DNA from: an uncultured Burkholderiales bacterium
Lineage (GTDB): Bacteria > Pseudomonadota > Gammaproteobacteria > Burkholderiales > Eutrophovitaceae
DNA: 49,633 nt
NCBI GenBank assembly: GCA_951812315.1
Contig: CATOSA010000003.1
Location: forward strand, 1-49,633
Reading direction: 5' to 3'
The position numbers and the translations under genes are program-made. Within the stretch, counting starts at the first letter, position 1. The number at the start of each line of letters is the position of its first letter. Below the pieces are notes generated by a model, which saw only the letters and a program-made list of their open reading frames with translations, was not told where the DNA came from and ran no database searches. Below are positions 27,323 through 37,112 of this stretch, piece by piece.

Positions 27323-29246
27323 CTAGTTCGTGGTGACCGGTTTCTCGGGAACCAGACCGAGTCGCGCTTTCAGGCTAACTGGCGTTTGCCCGAACAGGCG
27401 CGCGTAATACATCGTGTTGCTCATGACCTTTTTGACGTAGCCACGTGTTTCCAAAAATGGAATCGTTTCCGCATAGATTTCACCAGCCAGCGGTTTGTCG
27501 GCGCGCCAACGGGCCGCGCGGCGCGGGCCGGCATTGTAACCGGCCGACGCGACGACTGGGTGATTGTCCAGTGAATCCATAATGTCACGCAGATAATATG
27601 TTCCCATGCTGATATTCGTATCGACTATGTTCAGCTGCTTCCGGTTGTAGTTTGTCAGGCGCAGGCGCTTTGCCAGCCACTTGGCGGTAGAAGGCATGAT
27701 CTGCATGAGTCCACCGGCGCCGGCACTGGAACGTGCTGTGGTGACGAAGCGGCTTTCCTGGCGCACCAGGCCATACACCCATGCTTCGTCAAGTTCGAGG
27801 TCCGTGGTGTACCCGCGCATCACATCGCGGTACGGCGCGGGAAACCGCAACGCAAAATCGTGCAGGATCGTGGTTCGTTCGGCGGTATGAATTGAACGTT
27901 CGTACCATTCGTGTTGCGATGCCAGAGCCGCAGCGGCCAGCAATTGCTGGTCTTCATAATCCTTTACGGTCCAGGCCCATTCAAGCGCGCCTTCGTAACG
28001 CATTGAGTTGCGATATAGCGCAAGCGCGCGTCGCAAACCCGGGTCCTTGGCAATCCCCGCGATATCGTCCGCGTCGGGGCGAAACGTACGAGGGACAAAG
28101 CTGATCGTGTTTCCAAGGTCTTCGGCCGCTAGCTGCCCATAGAAATTGAACTCGTTCGAAAGGGAGGCGAGCAGCGCATTCGCTTCAAATTTGTTTCCAC
28201 CGGCCTCCAACGCGCGTGCTTTCCAGTAACGCCAGCGTGATTTGGAGCGCCGATTCGGGCTCATTGACTCTACGCTGTCGACAATGTCGGCCCAGTCCTC
28301 CGCGCGCAAGGCCGCACGCACACGCCATTCGAGTTGCTTGTCATTCAGATGTTTCTGATCAACGTGTTTGAACCAGTCCAGCGCTTGCCGATGGTGCTGT
28401 CTTGCAGCGGCTACCGCGACCTGCCCCCACACATAGTTGCGATCTGCCTCAGACAGCTTGTCTTCAATGCTGAGCAGTTTTTGAGCGGCAAGATCCGGCC
28501 ACGACCGGGCCGCTTTGTACAAGGCATAAATTGTGTACTCGGTTTGCGCACGATTCTCCAGTGGAAGTGGTGATTTCTGGAGATACTTCTGCGGTCTGCG
28601 CGAAATCGAATTTATCGAGCTACCGCTGGGACGCTGGTCTTGCGGCAAGTACTTCATGATCACTCTTGCGACGCGCTGGTGACCCGATTCAAGCGCAAGC
28701 CTGAAGCGCGCCCACACCGCGTCTTCACCCAGTACGTTTTGCTCGAACATGGCTTCGAACAGTGGCAGACAGGCTTCGGGCTGGGAGCGGCCTTTGAACC
28801 AGATGTCGCGCGCCTCACGCAGTGCGCCGACTTCATCCAGGGCTATTCGCGCTTGCAGCGAGTAGCAGGTTAGATCTGTATCCCAGGTTGAAAGCTGTTT
28901 CGACTCATTGAGGAACATTGCCCAGTGCTCGCGTCTGGCAAGTTCGCGCATCCACGCGGCACGCATCCGCTGGCCGACAAGCGTATTCTCAACGGAATCC
29001 AGAAAATCGCTCACTTCCTGAACACTGACTTGTTCGATATCCAGGCGGATCTGCCAGTAGCGCACAGGGCTCAAGCACGTGACCATCCAGGGACGCCAGA
29101 TGCCCCTCCAACGCCTGCGCGTCGCCTTTGTCGTACGCTTTCTTTGCCGCCAGAAACGTAGCGTCCTGCTCGGTAGCGCAGGCAACGCCACCAGTAAGAA
29201 ACGAAACAAAAAGAAACGGAAGTACTCGAAGAACGAAGTGCTGCAT
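27323..29246 (-). CDS. slt: Soluble lytic murein transglycosylase (Slt70 type), frameshifted near the N-terminus
   Basis: The start is ATG 29246 (MQHFVLRVLPFLFVSFLTGG), a signal peptide with cleavage near ACA-TEQ, so the enzyme is periplasmic. The frame breaks at about 29066-29068: LDGHVLEP must continue into VRYWQIRLDIEQV, needing two more bases (restoring a conserved Tyr) or one fewer. The large part is an alpha-helical superhelix (residues ~60-450), then the catalytic SLT domain with Glu in YGLVRQESRFVTTARSSAGA, and GLMQIMPSTA and AGYNAGPRRAARW. It cleaves the MurNAc-GlcNAc bond, forming 1,6-anhydro-MurNAc. Total length about 640 residues is normal for the family. Confidence 0.88.
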
Positions 29247-29343
29247 ATGATCCACTAATTTATAGGAAGGTCTGAACCCGTAAGACGAACGTGGTCTTTA
29301 TTCATGCAAGAGCCATGCTATTGAGTGTCACGCAGGTTGCGAT

Positions 29344-30855
29344 TCAGGCCAGAAAGAGAGGATAAGCGGAATTGCCTGTCTCATCGATGTAGTTGTAGCC
29401 GAGTGTCGCCAGGAACTTGCGAAAGGCGGCGCGATCGCGAGGTGGCACTTGAATGCCGACCAACACCCGGCCGTAATCAGCGCCGTGGTTGCGATAGTGA
29501 AACAGGCTGATATTCCAGTTGTGCGACATGCTGTCGAGAAATTTCATTAAAGCGCCAGGCCTTTCCGGGAACTCGAAGCGGAACAATTGTTCGTCGATGA
29601 CGTGCGGCGCCCGCCCGCCGACGAGGTGGCGGACATGCAGCTTGGCCATTTCATTATCTGAAAGATCTTCCGTTGGCAGGCGCTCACGCCGCAGCTTGCG
29701 CACCAGTCGTTCGGTTTCTCGGCGGTCGCGTACCTGCACGCCAACAAAAACATGGGCTTGCCCCGCATCGGCGTAGCGATAATTGAATTCGGTCACGTTG
29801 CGCGAGCCGAGCATCGCGCAGAAATGCTTGAAACTGCCGGGTCGTTCAGGAATGGTTACGGCAAGAATGGCTTCTCGCCTTTCTCCGAGTTCGGCGCGTT
29901 CGGCGACGAATCGCAAACGGTCGAAATTCATGTTCGCGCCGCAGGCGACCGCAATCAGGTTTTTGCCGCTGACCCCGCTACGCTCAACGTAGCTTTTGGC
30001 ACCCGCGATGGCCAGCGCGCCTGCAGGTTCGAGAATAGCGCGCGTGTCCTCGAACACATCCTTGATCGCAGCGCAGATTGAGTCCGTGTCGACAACGATC
30101 ATCTCATCGACCAGTTTGCGCGCGAGCCGAAAGGTTTCTCGTCCGACTTGCTTGACCGCGACGCCGTCCGCAAACAATCCTACGTGTGGCAGCACAACAC
30201 GACGCCCAGCGGTCAGTGACCTGGTCATCGCGTCAGCATCTACAGGCTCAACACCGATAATACGAACATCGGGACGTAGCCGTTTGACGAATGCCGCTAT
30301 GCCTCCGATCAATCCGCCGCCACCGACTGCCACTAATATCGCGTGCAGCGGCCCACTCCATTGCCGCATGATTTCCATCCCGATGGTGCCCTGCCCGGCG
30401 ATAACGTCGGGGTCGTCGTAAGGATGAATGAAGGTGAGTCGTCGCCGCCGCGCCAGCTTCATGGCTTCGTCGTAGGCATCGCTATACGCGTCGCCGTGCA
30501 ACACCACTTGTGCCCCGCTCGCGGCAACTGCAGACACTTTGATGTGTGGCGTGGTAACTGGCATAACTATCGTTGCTTTACAGCCGATCTTCTGGGCAGC
30601 GAGCGCAACACCCTGGGCATGGTTGCCGGCCGATGACGCAATGACGCCGCGCTTCAATTCGGCGTTGGTCAGGCGCACCATCTTGTTGTAGGCGCCGCGA
30701 AGCTTGAACGAAAATACCGGCTGCACGTCCTCTCGCTTGAGCAGCAGAGTGTTGTTCAGACGGGCAGACAATGCTGGCGCTATCTCCAATGGCGATTCGA
30801 CCGCGACGTCGTACACGCGCGCGGACAGAATGCGCTCAAGATAATCGTTTTTCAT
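29344..30855 (-). CDS. ilvA: Biosynthetic threonine ammonia-lyase (threonine deaminase)
   Basis: A 503-residue PLP enzyme: the Schiff-base Lys is in VFSFKLRGAYNKM, SSAGNHAQGVALAAQ binds substrate, and GGGGLIGGIAAF is the phosphate-binding glycine loop. The C-terminal third (from ~325: ILAVTIPERPGSFKHFCAML and FEFPERPGALMKFLDSM) forms two ACT-like domains for feedback inhibition by isoleucine, so this is the biosynthetic and not the catabolic form. It converts threonine to 2-oxobutanoate and ammonia, the first step to isoleucine. It is divergent from rpiA; the 186-bp gap 30856-31041 should hold both promoters. Confidence 0.95.
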   Translation of the reverse strand: MKNDYLERILSARVYDVAVESPLEIAPALSARLNNTLLLKREDVQPVFSFKLRGAYNKMVRLTNAELKRGVIASSAGNHAQGVALAAQKIGCKATIVMPVTTPHIKVSAVAASGAQVVLHGDAYSDAYDEAMKLARRRRLTFIHPYDDPDVIAGQGTIGMEIMRQWSGPLHAILVAVGGGGLIGGIAAFVKRLRPDVRIIGVEPVDADAMTRSLTAGRRVVLPHVGLFADGVAVKQVGRETFRLARKLVDEMIVVDTDSICAAIKDVFEDTRAILEPAGALAIAGAKSYVERSGVSGKNLIAVACGANMNFDRLRFVAERAELGERREAILAVTIPERPGSFKHFCAMLGSRNVTEFNYRYADAGQAHVFVGVQVRDRRETERLVRKLRRERLPTEDLSDNEMAKLHVRHLVGGRAPHVIDEQLFRFEFPERPGALMKFLDSMSHNWNISLFHYRNHGADYGRVLVGIQVPPRDRAAFRKFLATLGYNYIDETGNSAYPLFLA

Positions 30856-31041
30856 GGTTCGGTGGACAATGTGAGTGCTGGAAACGGACGACGCATATCG
30901 CTATCTTAGTTTAGTGCTTTACTATAAGCGGCATACAAGGCGAACTCTCGCGATCTTTCATGCCGTGAGCCGCCAAGCTCTACACTAACGCCTACATGGT
31001 AGCAAGACGAAATAAACCAAAGTCAATCCAGTCGTGATGAA

Positions 31042-31686
31042 ATGAAACGCGCTGCCGCGAAAGCGGCGATCGAGTATGTCCCCGATGGCGCAGTCGTCGG
31101 CGTTGGCACCGGCTCGACAGCGAACCACTTTATTGACGAGCTGATAGCCGTGCGCGGGCGCATCGATGCGGCAGTGGCCAGTTCGGAAGCGTCGGCAAGC
31201 CGTTTGAAAGCGGGTGGCGTGCGGGTGCTGGATTTGAACGTCGTCGATGAACTGCCTGTTTACGTTGACGGTGCGGACGAGATTACTAGTCACCTGCACA
31301 TGATCAAGGGCGGCGGGGGCGCATTGACGCGCGAGAAGATTGTTTCAGCCGTTGCCAGTCAGTTCGTTTGCATTGCGGATGATTCCAAGCTCGTCGGGCT
31401 CCTCGGATCGTTTGCTCTGCCGGTCGAAGTGATCCCGATGGCGCGTAGTCATGTTGCGCGCGAACTGGTCAAGCTCGGCGGCCGTCCGCAGCTTCGTGAC
31501 GGATTCACTACCGACAATGGCAACATCATTCTTGACGTGCATGGATTGGAGATTTCGGAGCCGATTAAACTCGAGTCGGCAATCAATCAGATTGTCGGCG
31601 TCGTGACCAACGGCCTGTTTGCAATGCGTGGTGCAGACGTCGCCTTGCTCGCCGGGGCAGATGGTGTGCGCACGTTGACCCGGTAA
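31042..31686 (+). CDS. rpiA: Ribose-5-phosphate isomerase A
   Basis: ATG 31042 ([13 protein letters not shown]). Upstream codons stay open to 31003 but contain no good start. The 214-residue protein has [15 protein letters not shown] (phosphate and substrate loop), VDGADEI with the catalytic acidic residues, and [13 protein letters not shown] with the general-base Glu and a conserved Lys. It interconverts ribose-5-phosphate and ribulose-5-phosphate in the cytosol. Length is slightly under the usual 215-220. No strong ribosome site is visible. Confidence 0.95.
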   Translation: MKRAAAKAAIEYVPDGAVVGVGTGSTANHFIDELIAVRGRIDAAVASSEASASRLKAGGVRVLDLNVVDELPVYVDGADEITSHLHMIKGGGGALTREKIVSAVASQFVCIADDSKLVGLLGSFALPVEVIPMARSHVARELVKLGGRPQLRDGFTTDNGNIILDVHGLEISEPIKLESAINQIVGVVTNGLFAMRGADVALLAGADGVRTLTR

Positions 31687-31778
31687 CAGGATAACGATTG
31701 CAACTATTGTGTAACATTGTTCCTTTAAACTGTATCGCCTGACTTTCTACCTTGCCTGCTGGGGAACCGGTGCTGCCA

Positions 31779-32483
31779 ATGAATACCGAACATACTTCCA
31801 AGCAATTCGATGCTGAACTCGAGCGCTTGCGCGCGCGCGTGCTGAAAATGGGAGGGCTGGTCGAAGAGCAGATCAAGCTTGCCCTGGATGCATTAATGGC
31901 AGGGGATATGGAAATGAGCGAAATGGTCGAAAAGAACGACCATAAGGTCAATGCGCTCGAGGTCGAAATTGACGAGGATGTGAGCACGATTATCGCGCGC
32001 CGGCAACCCGCGGCGAGCGATTTGCGCATGCTGCTGACCGTGGTCAAGACGATCACTGATCTGGAACGCATTGGCGATGAAGCAGACAAAATCGCACGTA
32101 TGGCCAAGCTCATATATTCCAACGATCGCTTGCGCCTGCCCCGCACTGCGGAAATCAGGCACATGTCGCAGATGACCCTGCAAATGCTGCGTAACGCGCT
32201 GGATGCGTTTGCCCGGCTCGATCTGGCAACTTCGGCGGAAGTCGTGCGTCAGGACCGTGCCGTCGACGAGGAATTCCGTGGCATTTTGCGCCAGCTCATC
32301 ACGTTCATGATGGAAGATCCGCGCACCATTTCCATGTCCATCGAGATTCTGTTTGTCGCCAAAGCACTCGAACGCATCGGCGACCACGCCAAGAACATTT
32401 CCGAGTACGTCATCTACATGGTCAAGGGTACGGATGTTCGTCACGTATCCCTTGAAGAGATCGAGCGCGAAATTCTGAACTAG
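31779..32483 (+). CDS. phoU: Phosphate signalling regulator PhoU
   Basis: I choose ATG 31779 (MNTEHTSKQFDAELERLR), giving 234 residues, normal for PhoU. The protein has the two repeated three-helix halves with metal-binding acidic motifs (LERIGDEADKIARM and LERIGDHAKNISEYVIYM, the E/DxxxD signature). PhoU represses the Pho regulon by linking the Pst transporter to the PhoR kinase and prevents toxic phosphate uptake. It usually follows pstSCAB; here pst genes are absent and rpiA precedes it by 92 bp, so it has its own promoter or is read from rpiA. Confidence 0.95.
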   Translation: MNTEHTSKQFDAELERLRARVLKMGGLVEEQIKLALDALMAGDMEMSEMVEKNDHKVNALEVEIDEDVSTIIARRQPAASDLRMLLTVVKTITDLERIGDEADKIARMAKLIYSNDRLRLPRTAEIRHMSQMTLQMLRNALDAFARLDLATSAEVVRQDRAVDEEFRGILRQLITFMMEDPRTISMSIEILFVAKALERIGDHAKNISEYVIYMVKGTDVRHVSLEEIEREILN

Positions 32484-32530
32484 CGCTTGCGACGCAATTC
32501 GCTGGAATTGGCGCAGTCGAGTTTGACAGG

Positions 32531-33228
32531 CTAGCCATTCGCGCTGTCCTCCAGTTTCCAGGCGACCGTGCCCGCAGGATGTTCGTACCAGCCCGGGTCG
32601 CCGTAATCGTCGTGCCCTTGATCGTCGCGAATTTTCATGGTCGTGAACATACCGCCCATTTCGATCGGCCCAAATGGCCCTTCGCCCATCATCATGTAGC
32701 CCGGGACCAAAGTGCGAATGCGCCGTGCCAGATCGGAATGGGGGACACCAAGCATGTTCGGAATGTCATGACCCATTGCGTTCATCGTGTGATGCGACTT
32801 GTGGCAGTGCATTGCCCAGTCGCCGGGATAGTCTGCGATGAACCCCCCGACACGGATGTTACCGACCGGTACCAGCATCGTTGTTTCCTTGTATCTGGCC
32901 GTTTGCGGTATCCAGCCTGCGTCGGTACCGGTGACCTCAAACGCGGTCCCGTGAATATGTATCGGGTGCTCGTGCATCGACAGGTTGGCAACACGTATGC
33001 GCACCCTGTCGCCGGTTCGCGCCACCATCGGATCAATACCCGGAAACACGCGGCTGTTGAATGTCCACATATTGAAATCGGTCATGACTGACGGATCGGG
33101 TGTTGCGGTCCCGGCATGTACCGCGAAGTTGTGCAACATGATGCAGTAATCACGATCGACTTTCGGTAACTGCGGAGTGCGCGGATGAACGATAAACATA
33201 CCCTGCATGCCGAGCGCCATTTGCACCA
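32531..33228 (-). pseudogene. Multicopper oxidase, 3' (C-terminal) half of a split gene
   Basis: This reverse-strand fragment encodes the C-terminal ~232 residues of a periplasmic multicopper oxidase. HEHPIHIHGTAFEVTG gives the H-x-x-H-x-H type 3 / type 1 ligands, and DWAMHCHKSHHTMNAMGHD the HCHxxxHxxxxM end motif that completes the type 1 and trinuclear copper sites. It begins at base 33228 with VQMALGMQGMFIVHPR, which in complete proteins follows HPHADEM. The preceding half is at 47320-47640. The fragment lacks a start and a signal peptide, so it is non-functional unless the island is removed. The right border is the tip of an IS3-family inverted repeat at 33229. Confidence 0.9.
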
Positions 33229-33318
33229 AGAGGTGGACCCCAACGGCTGGACACCAAAATATAGCTGATAAGTGAAATCTTATGGATTATTCTTTTACGA
33301 CACAGAGAGGATCCGAAG

Positions 33319-33609
33319 ATGACACGTAGAAAGAGAAGAAATCACACGGCGAGCTTCAAGGCCAAAGTAGCACTGGGCGCAGTGCGTGGCGAGCACACAC
33401 TGGCCGAGCTGGCTGAACAGTTCGACGTTCACCCGAATCAGATCCAGGACTGGAAGAAACGTCTGGTCGATAGTGCCGAGGACGTGTTCGGTGGCAACGC
33501 AGTTGAGGCGCAACACACCGAACGCGAAATCGAGAAGCTGCACGCCAAGGTCGGGCAACTGACGATGGAGAAAGATTTTCTGTCAAAGTTTCTCGGGCGC
33601 GACCGGTGA
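33319..33609 (+). CDS. IS3-family transposase OrfA
   Basis: A 96-residue DNA-binding OrfA: helix-turn-helix in FKAKVALGAVRGEHTLAELA and QFDVHPNQIQDWKKRL, then a leucine-rich coiled coil (REIEKLHAKVGQLTMEKDFL) for dimerisation. ATG 33319 follows AGAGGATCCGAAG. It overlaps orfB by 4 bp; normally a -1 frameshift joins both to the active OrfAB transposase. I saw no classic A6G slippery run. Confidence 0.88.
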   Translation: MTRRKRRNHTASFKAKVALGAVRGEHTLAELAEQFDVHPNQIQDWKKRLVDSAEDVFGGNAVEAQHTEREIEKLHAKVGQLTMEKDFLSKFLGRDR

Positions 33610-34418
33610 GCGAGCGCCGAGCACAGATTCAAAGCGCTCACGAACTGTCCAGGGCACGCCGCTGCGAGTTACTCGGAGTGGCACGCTGCACAGCGTACTA
33701 TCGCGGCGCACAGGTGTCAGCCGAAGACCTTGAGCTGCCGTTCTACGGAAGCCGTCGTATTCGCAACGAACTCGATACACGCGGGCTGCAGGTCAATCGT
33801 AAGCGCGTACAGCGGCTGATGCGTCAGATGCAGATCAGGGCGCTGTAGCCGAAGCGGCGCACCAGCACGCCAGACAAGGGACACAAGATCTATCCTTACT
33901 TGCTCAGGGACATGACAATCACGCGGGCCAACCAGGTGTGGGCGAGCGATATGTGTTATCTACCGATGGCCAAGGGGTTCATGTAGCTCGTGGCGATTAT
34001 GCACTGGCATACGCGCAAGGTGCTTTCGTGGCGGGCGTCGAACACGATGGACAGCGACTTTTGCGTCGAGGCGCTCGAAGAGGCATTGCGTGGCTACGGT
34101 ACACCCGAGATATTCAACACCGATCAGGGCACGCAGTTCACGGCCGATGCGTTCACCCGCGTTCTCAAGGAGCACGAAGTGACGATCAGCATGGACGGCA
34201 AGGCTCGCTGGATCGACAACGTGTTCGTCGAACGGTTGTGGCGCAGTGTGAAGTACGAAGACGTGTATCTGCGCGCGTATGAAACGCTGGCGGCATTACG
34301 CGCCGGACTGGACAAATACTTTCGTTTTTACAATACCCGGCGTCGTCACACTGGGCTTGACTGGCGTACCCCCGATGCGGTGTACTTCGAACAAACGGCG
34401 TTGAAGAGCGCGGCCTGA
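33606..34418 (+). pseudogene. IS3-family transposase OrfB with two in-frame amber codons
   Basis: The frame opens at GTG 33606 and continues to TGA 34416-34418 (~270 codons), but TAG codons interrupt it at 33846-33848 (after QMQIRAL) and 33984-33986 (after AKGFM). Both stand where homologues usually have Tyr. The rve/DDE integrase core is otherwise well kept: WASDMCYLPMAKGFM with the first Asp, FNTDQGTQFTADAF with the second, and the Glu in WIDNVFVERLWRSVKYEDVY. Genuine genes of the window use TAG as stop, so read-through is unlikely and the copy is probably dead. Confidence 0.85.
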
Positions 34419-34494
34419 ACCCCATGGAGATTTCACTTAAGCGGGGGTCCAAGTTTCGGGGTCCACTTCTGTTCATTGTACCGACGGTGCCACT

Positions 34495-34502
34495 TTTCTA
34501 TG
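34495..34502. repeat. 8-bp target site duplication, left copy
   Basis: TTTCTATG directly outside the left inverted repeat of the IS1595-family transposon; the identical octamer follows the right inverted repeat at 37113-37120. An 8-bp duplication is typical of IS1595-family insertion. Confidence 0.9.
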
Positions 34503-34519
34503 GGGAATTATATACTTGT

Positions 34520-35050
34520 CTATGCATTTGGATCAGTTACCAAGCCCAAGACTAGATCATCGAATTTCGATATGGGCGTGAGCTGATCCGGCTTCTTGGT
34601 CAATTTGTAAGATGCATTCGCCCCTTGCTCCATGGACACTAAATTGCCCGCCTTTCCTGTCACTACCTCAGCTTTCGTCCATGCACCAACATGGATACTG
34701 GCAGGGGCGATCCCGATGCATAGTAGAGCGTCATAGTGTCGATGGTAGCGGATGTGATTGAATTGAAACGAACCGCCCACATCTTCCGTAGCCGTCTTGA
34801 GTTCAAACGCAATAGAGCCGATCCGGATATCCCACGGGTTCTGACGAGCGCGCTGGCCCTTCCGGTTAAGTGGAAATTCACAGTCATAACCAAGTGCTTT
34901 GCACAATGCTTCAACAAAGTCCTGCCCCACGTCCCCAACCTTGCTATTGGAAAGTCGTTTGATGTGCTCGAACATCTGCTCGTTCCATTTGTCGGAATCT
35001 TCATGGCGACTCAACACTTCGAGCAATATCTCATGTTCATTCAACATCAA
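34520..35050 (-). CDS. Probable type II restriction endonuclease (PD-(D/E)XK-like)
   Basis: A 176-residue protein encoded directly downstream of, and overlapping by 14 bp, the methyltransferase gene. I do not recognise a named enzyme. The segment NPWDIRIGSIAFELKTATED (Asp ... Glu-x-Lys) looks like a PD-(D/E)XK nuclease core, preceded by a helical region that includes GQDFVEALCKALGYDCEFP. Size, order and overlap fit a type II endonuclease paired with its methylase. Its TAG stop (34520-34522) falls within the terminal repeat of the transposon. Alternative: a DNA-binding accessory protein of the methylase. Confidence 0.6.
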   Translation of the reverse strand: MMLNEHEILLEVLSRHEDSDKWNEQMFEHIKRLSNSKVGDVGQDFVEALCKALGYDCEFPLNRKGQRARQNPWDIRIGSIAFELKTATEDVGGSFQFNHIRYHRHYDALLCIGIAPASIHVGAWTKAEVVTGKAGNLVSMEQGANASYKLTKKPDQLTPISKFDDLVLGLVTDPNA

Positions 35051-36062
35051 CGAAACCCGCTTCTACCAGAACCGCACGAATGTGCTCCATGCTGATATGC
35101 CGACAATTGTGGGCCGCCAGATTGGAATACTTTTTCCAATCAGCATCTCGCAAAGCTTTTGTCAGTCGCCGCTTGTCGTGCTTCATAACGACGCCATAGC
35201 CACAGCCATATTTCACTTCGGAGAAATCCCGCACTAGAGTTGGCGGTTCGCCATAGAACGTCCGTTGCAGAAACCAGTCAGCCTCGTGCAGCCGTTCATG
35301 GCCGCAAAGCCGCTCCTTGCGATGGTCCACCGTGAACAGGTCCACCCAATCATTACACGTCACCACAGGTTGCCGGTTGTTCACGCCGCGCCGCCATACT
35401 TGCCAAAGTGCATTTACCTGCACGGTCTTTCCTTCCGGCGACATGAAGGCGTTTGTGGGCAGTGACATGGAATTGACCAGTTGTGCGCCTTCAACACGAA
35501 ATTTCGGGCTTCCCTTGCCGTTTGACTGGAAACCCATCGGCAGAATCAAGCCGATGTAATCCGCGAAAGTCGCGGCATGATTAACGAAGGCGAGCGCGAG
35601 CCAAGCCCGATATCCAAACGGTGGGTTGCCAATCACGGCATAGCGGTATCCGTTCAAGCGAGGTTGCCATTCAAGGAAATCCTGACACTCGAAGTCAACC
35701 CGACCCGGTACGATCTCAATGCCGATTCTCCGGTCATTCGGCAATAGGTCGAAGAATGCACCATCGCCAGCCGATGGGTCCACGAACTTGTACTTTCCCT
35801 GGTCAGCATGGTCTTCAGCCATTGTCCGCAACAAGGCGTCATGGCAAGCGCGAGCAACGCCAGTCCGCGTGAAGAATCGATCCAGCCCCACTTTATCAGG
35901 ATCAACCCAATTTGGGATTATCGGGTTTCGAGCCCACGCCGCGTTGCGATTCTCTTGCGCATGGATAAGCGTTTCCTCTTGAGCAGGGCGAAGCGGAAAC
36001 AGAGAGCGTGCAACTTCCTCAGGCTGCGCGTCAATCGGCGGTAACATTACTGTTCTGGTCAT
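35037..36062 (-). CDS. DNA adenine methyltransferase of the restriction-modification pair
   Basis: A 341-residue class I methyltransferase. SAM-binding motif I is FVDPSAGDGAFFDLLPN (about residues 93-109) and catalytic motif IV is YAVIGNPPFGYRAWLA, the NPPF form used by N6-adenine (or N4-cytosine) methylases; IGIEIVPGRVDFECQDFLEW carries motifs II/III. It should protect the host from the partner nuclease by methylating the same site; the site is unknown. It lies 19 bp upstream of the transposase stop and on the same strand, so transcription may depend on the transposase promoter. Confidence 0.8.
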   Translation of the reverse strand: MTRTVMLPPIDAQPEEVARSLFPLRPAQEETLIHAQENRNAAWARNPIIPNWVDPDKVGLDRFFTRTGVARACHDALLRTMAEDHADQGKYKFVDPSAGDGAFFDLLPNDRRIGIEIVPGRVDFECQDFLEWQPRLNGYRYAVIGNPPFGYRAWLALAFVNHAATFADYIGLILPMGFQSNGKGSPKFRVEGAQLVNSMSLPTNAFMSPEGKTVQVNALWQVWRRGVNNRQPVVTCNDWVDLFTVDHRKERLCGHERLHEADWFLQRTFYGEPPTLVRDFSEVKYGCGYGVVMKHDKRRLTKALRDADWKKYSNLAAHNCRHISMEHIRAVLVEAGFVDVE

Positions 36063-36080
36063 TATATGCTCTCCCCTTGG

Positions 36081-37047
36081 TCAGTTAGATACCAGTTCAG
36101 CATAGGTCAGTCGCTTGCCCGTCATTCTCCCAACCGTTTCGGCCATGATTACTTCAGTATCCTTCGGGCGCAGGTTGTGACGTGCAGCGAACTCATTGAC
36201 ATAGCGATGCAGATACTTTGCTAAAATGTGGTGAAATGTTCCATAATAACTTCTCTTGAGCATAGCCCAGAAACTTTCTATGCCATTGGTGTGGGCCATA
36301 TCATTCACGTACTGGCTAACACTGTGATTGACTGCCCCATGGCTATAATCGTCCATGCCTCTATAAGCTACCGCTTCATCTGTATAGAGTTGCGCACCAA
36401 CCTCAACAGTGTCTCGGATAAATAAAGCCCTGTAACGTCGGCTTATCCACTGACTGAATGACCTTGGCGTGAATCTTATTGGTTTCGCGTTCTTTCGCGC
36501 CAACAACCGCTGTTTTTCCGACTGCGCCCCGTCCAGTTCCCGACAATGTTTTGCGCTTAGCGTTCGACATATTCTTACGCTTGCCGCCCATGTAGGTTTC
36601 GTCGACCTCAACCGGACCTTCCATAAGACCTTCCGGGGAAGACCATGCTTCACGCAACCTCTGTGCCATGAAATAAGCGGATTTTTGGGTAATTTCCAAA
36701 TCACGATGCAGGCGCATAGATGAAACGCCCTTCAAGGAAATTGCCCATAGATACGAGGCAATGGCCCACTTCTGCAATCCGATGTGCGAACGATGCATCA
36801 CGGTGCCCGTCTTGACGCTGAAATTGCGACGACAGGAACCGCACCAGTAGGGAAGCGGCTTACGCGACGGAACCGGGCGCAATTTGTCAGTGCAGCCGCA
36901 CATTGGGCAATGGTCAGGGTTCCCTGCCTCGCCCCATCGCTGTTCCTCGAACCACCGCTCCGCCGTTGCATCATCGGGGAATCTTTGAAACAGTTGGATC
37001 AGGGACATCCCCTTGCGATGCGACTTCCCTGGTGCTTTCATGGCCAT
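36081..37047 (-). pseudogene. IS1595-family transposase, frameshifted by a TTTA duplication
   Basis: The start MAMKAPGKSHRKGMSLIQLF is at 37047. The N-terminal zinc ribbon (CPMCGCTDKLRP ... YWCGSCRRNF) and the DDE core beginning with VEVDETYMGGKRKN are in the first frame. The frame is lost at a tandem TAAATAAA (36419-36426); removing one TTTA unit restores LQGFIRDTVEVGAQLYTDEA and the C-terminal part with HSVSQYVNDMAHTNGIESFW (catalytic H/N and E) and YLHRYVNEFAARHN. Total about 320 residues. A four-base slippage is a biologically plausible mutation, not a typical homopolymer miscall. The element is well defined but may not be able to move now. Confidence 0.85.
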
Positions 37048-37112
37048 TGATTCATCTCCTTATAAGACGAACATAGCTCATTTCTGGATGCATAGTCAAG
37101 CACATAATTCCC

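Larger units (their letters stand above)
33229..34470 (+). mobile_element. IS3-family insertion sequence (IS3/IS2-like), left border of the island
   Basis: Terminal inverted repeats AGAGGTGGACCCC (33229-33241) and GGGGTCCACTTCT (34458-34470) agree at 12 of 13 positions, with further matching inside (TAAGTGAAATCT on both sides). They enclose orfA and a damaged orfB. The left tip sits exactly at the multicopper oxidase breakpoint. The right flank (34471-34494) is short unassigned DNA, followed by the target duplication of the next element; no 3-5 bp target duplication is recognisable around this copy, so its original context has been rearranged. Confidence 0.85.
34503..37112 (-). mobile_element. 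IS1595-family transposon carrying a restriction-modification gene pair
   Basis: The element is 2610 bp. Its ends are imperfect inverted repeats: GGGAATTATATACTTGTCTA on the left and, read inward from the right, GGGAATTATGTGCTTGACTA, both continuing into TATGCAT. It is flanked on both sides by TTTCTATG. It encodes, all on the reverse strand, an IS1595-type transposase, an adenine-specific DNA methyltransferase and a probable restriction endonuclease whose stop codon lies inside the left inverted repeat. The R-M genes are thus inside the transposon as passengers. It inserted next to or into the decayed IS3-type element that follows at 37122. Confidence 0.88.

Noticed and set aside
31687..31778. 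Pho box in front of phoU
   Set aside because: Some CTATTG / ACATTG pieces are present but no pair with proper spacing could be defended.
23116..34418. Reassignment of TAG to an amino acid
   Set aside because: Several ordinary genes (phaZ, an SDR at 3970, cysN, cca) end at TAG at the expected length; the ambers occur only in transposases.
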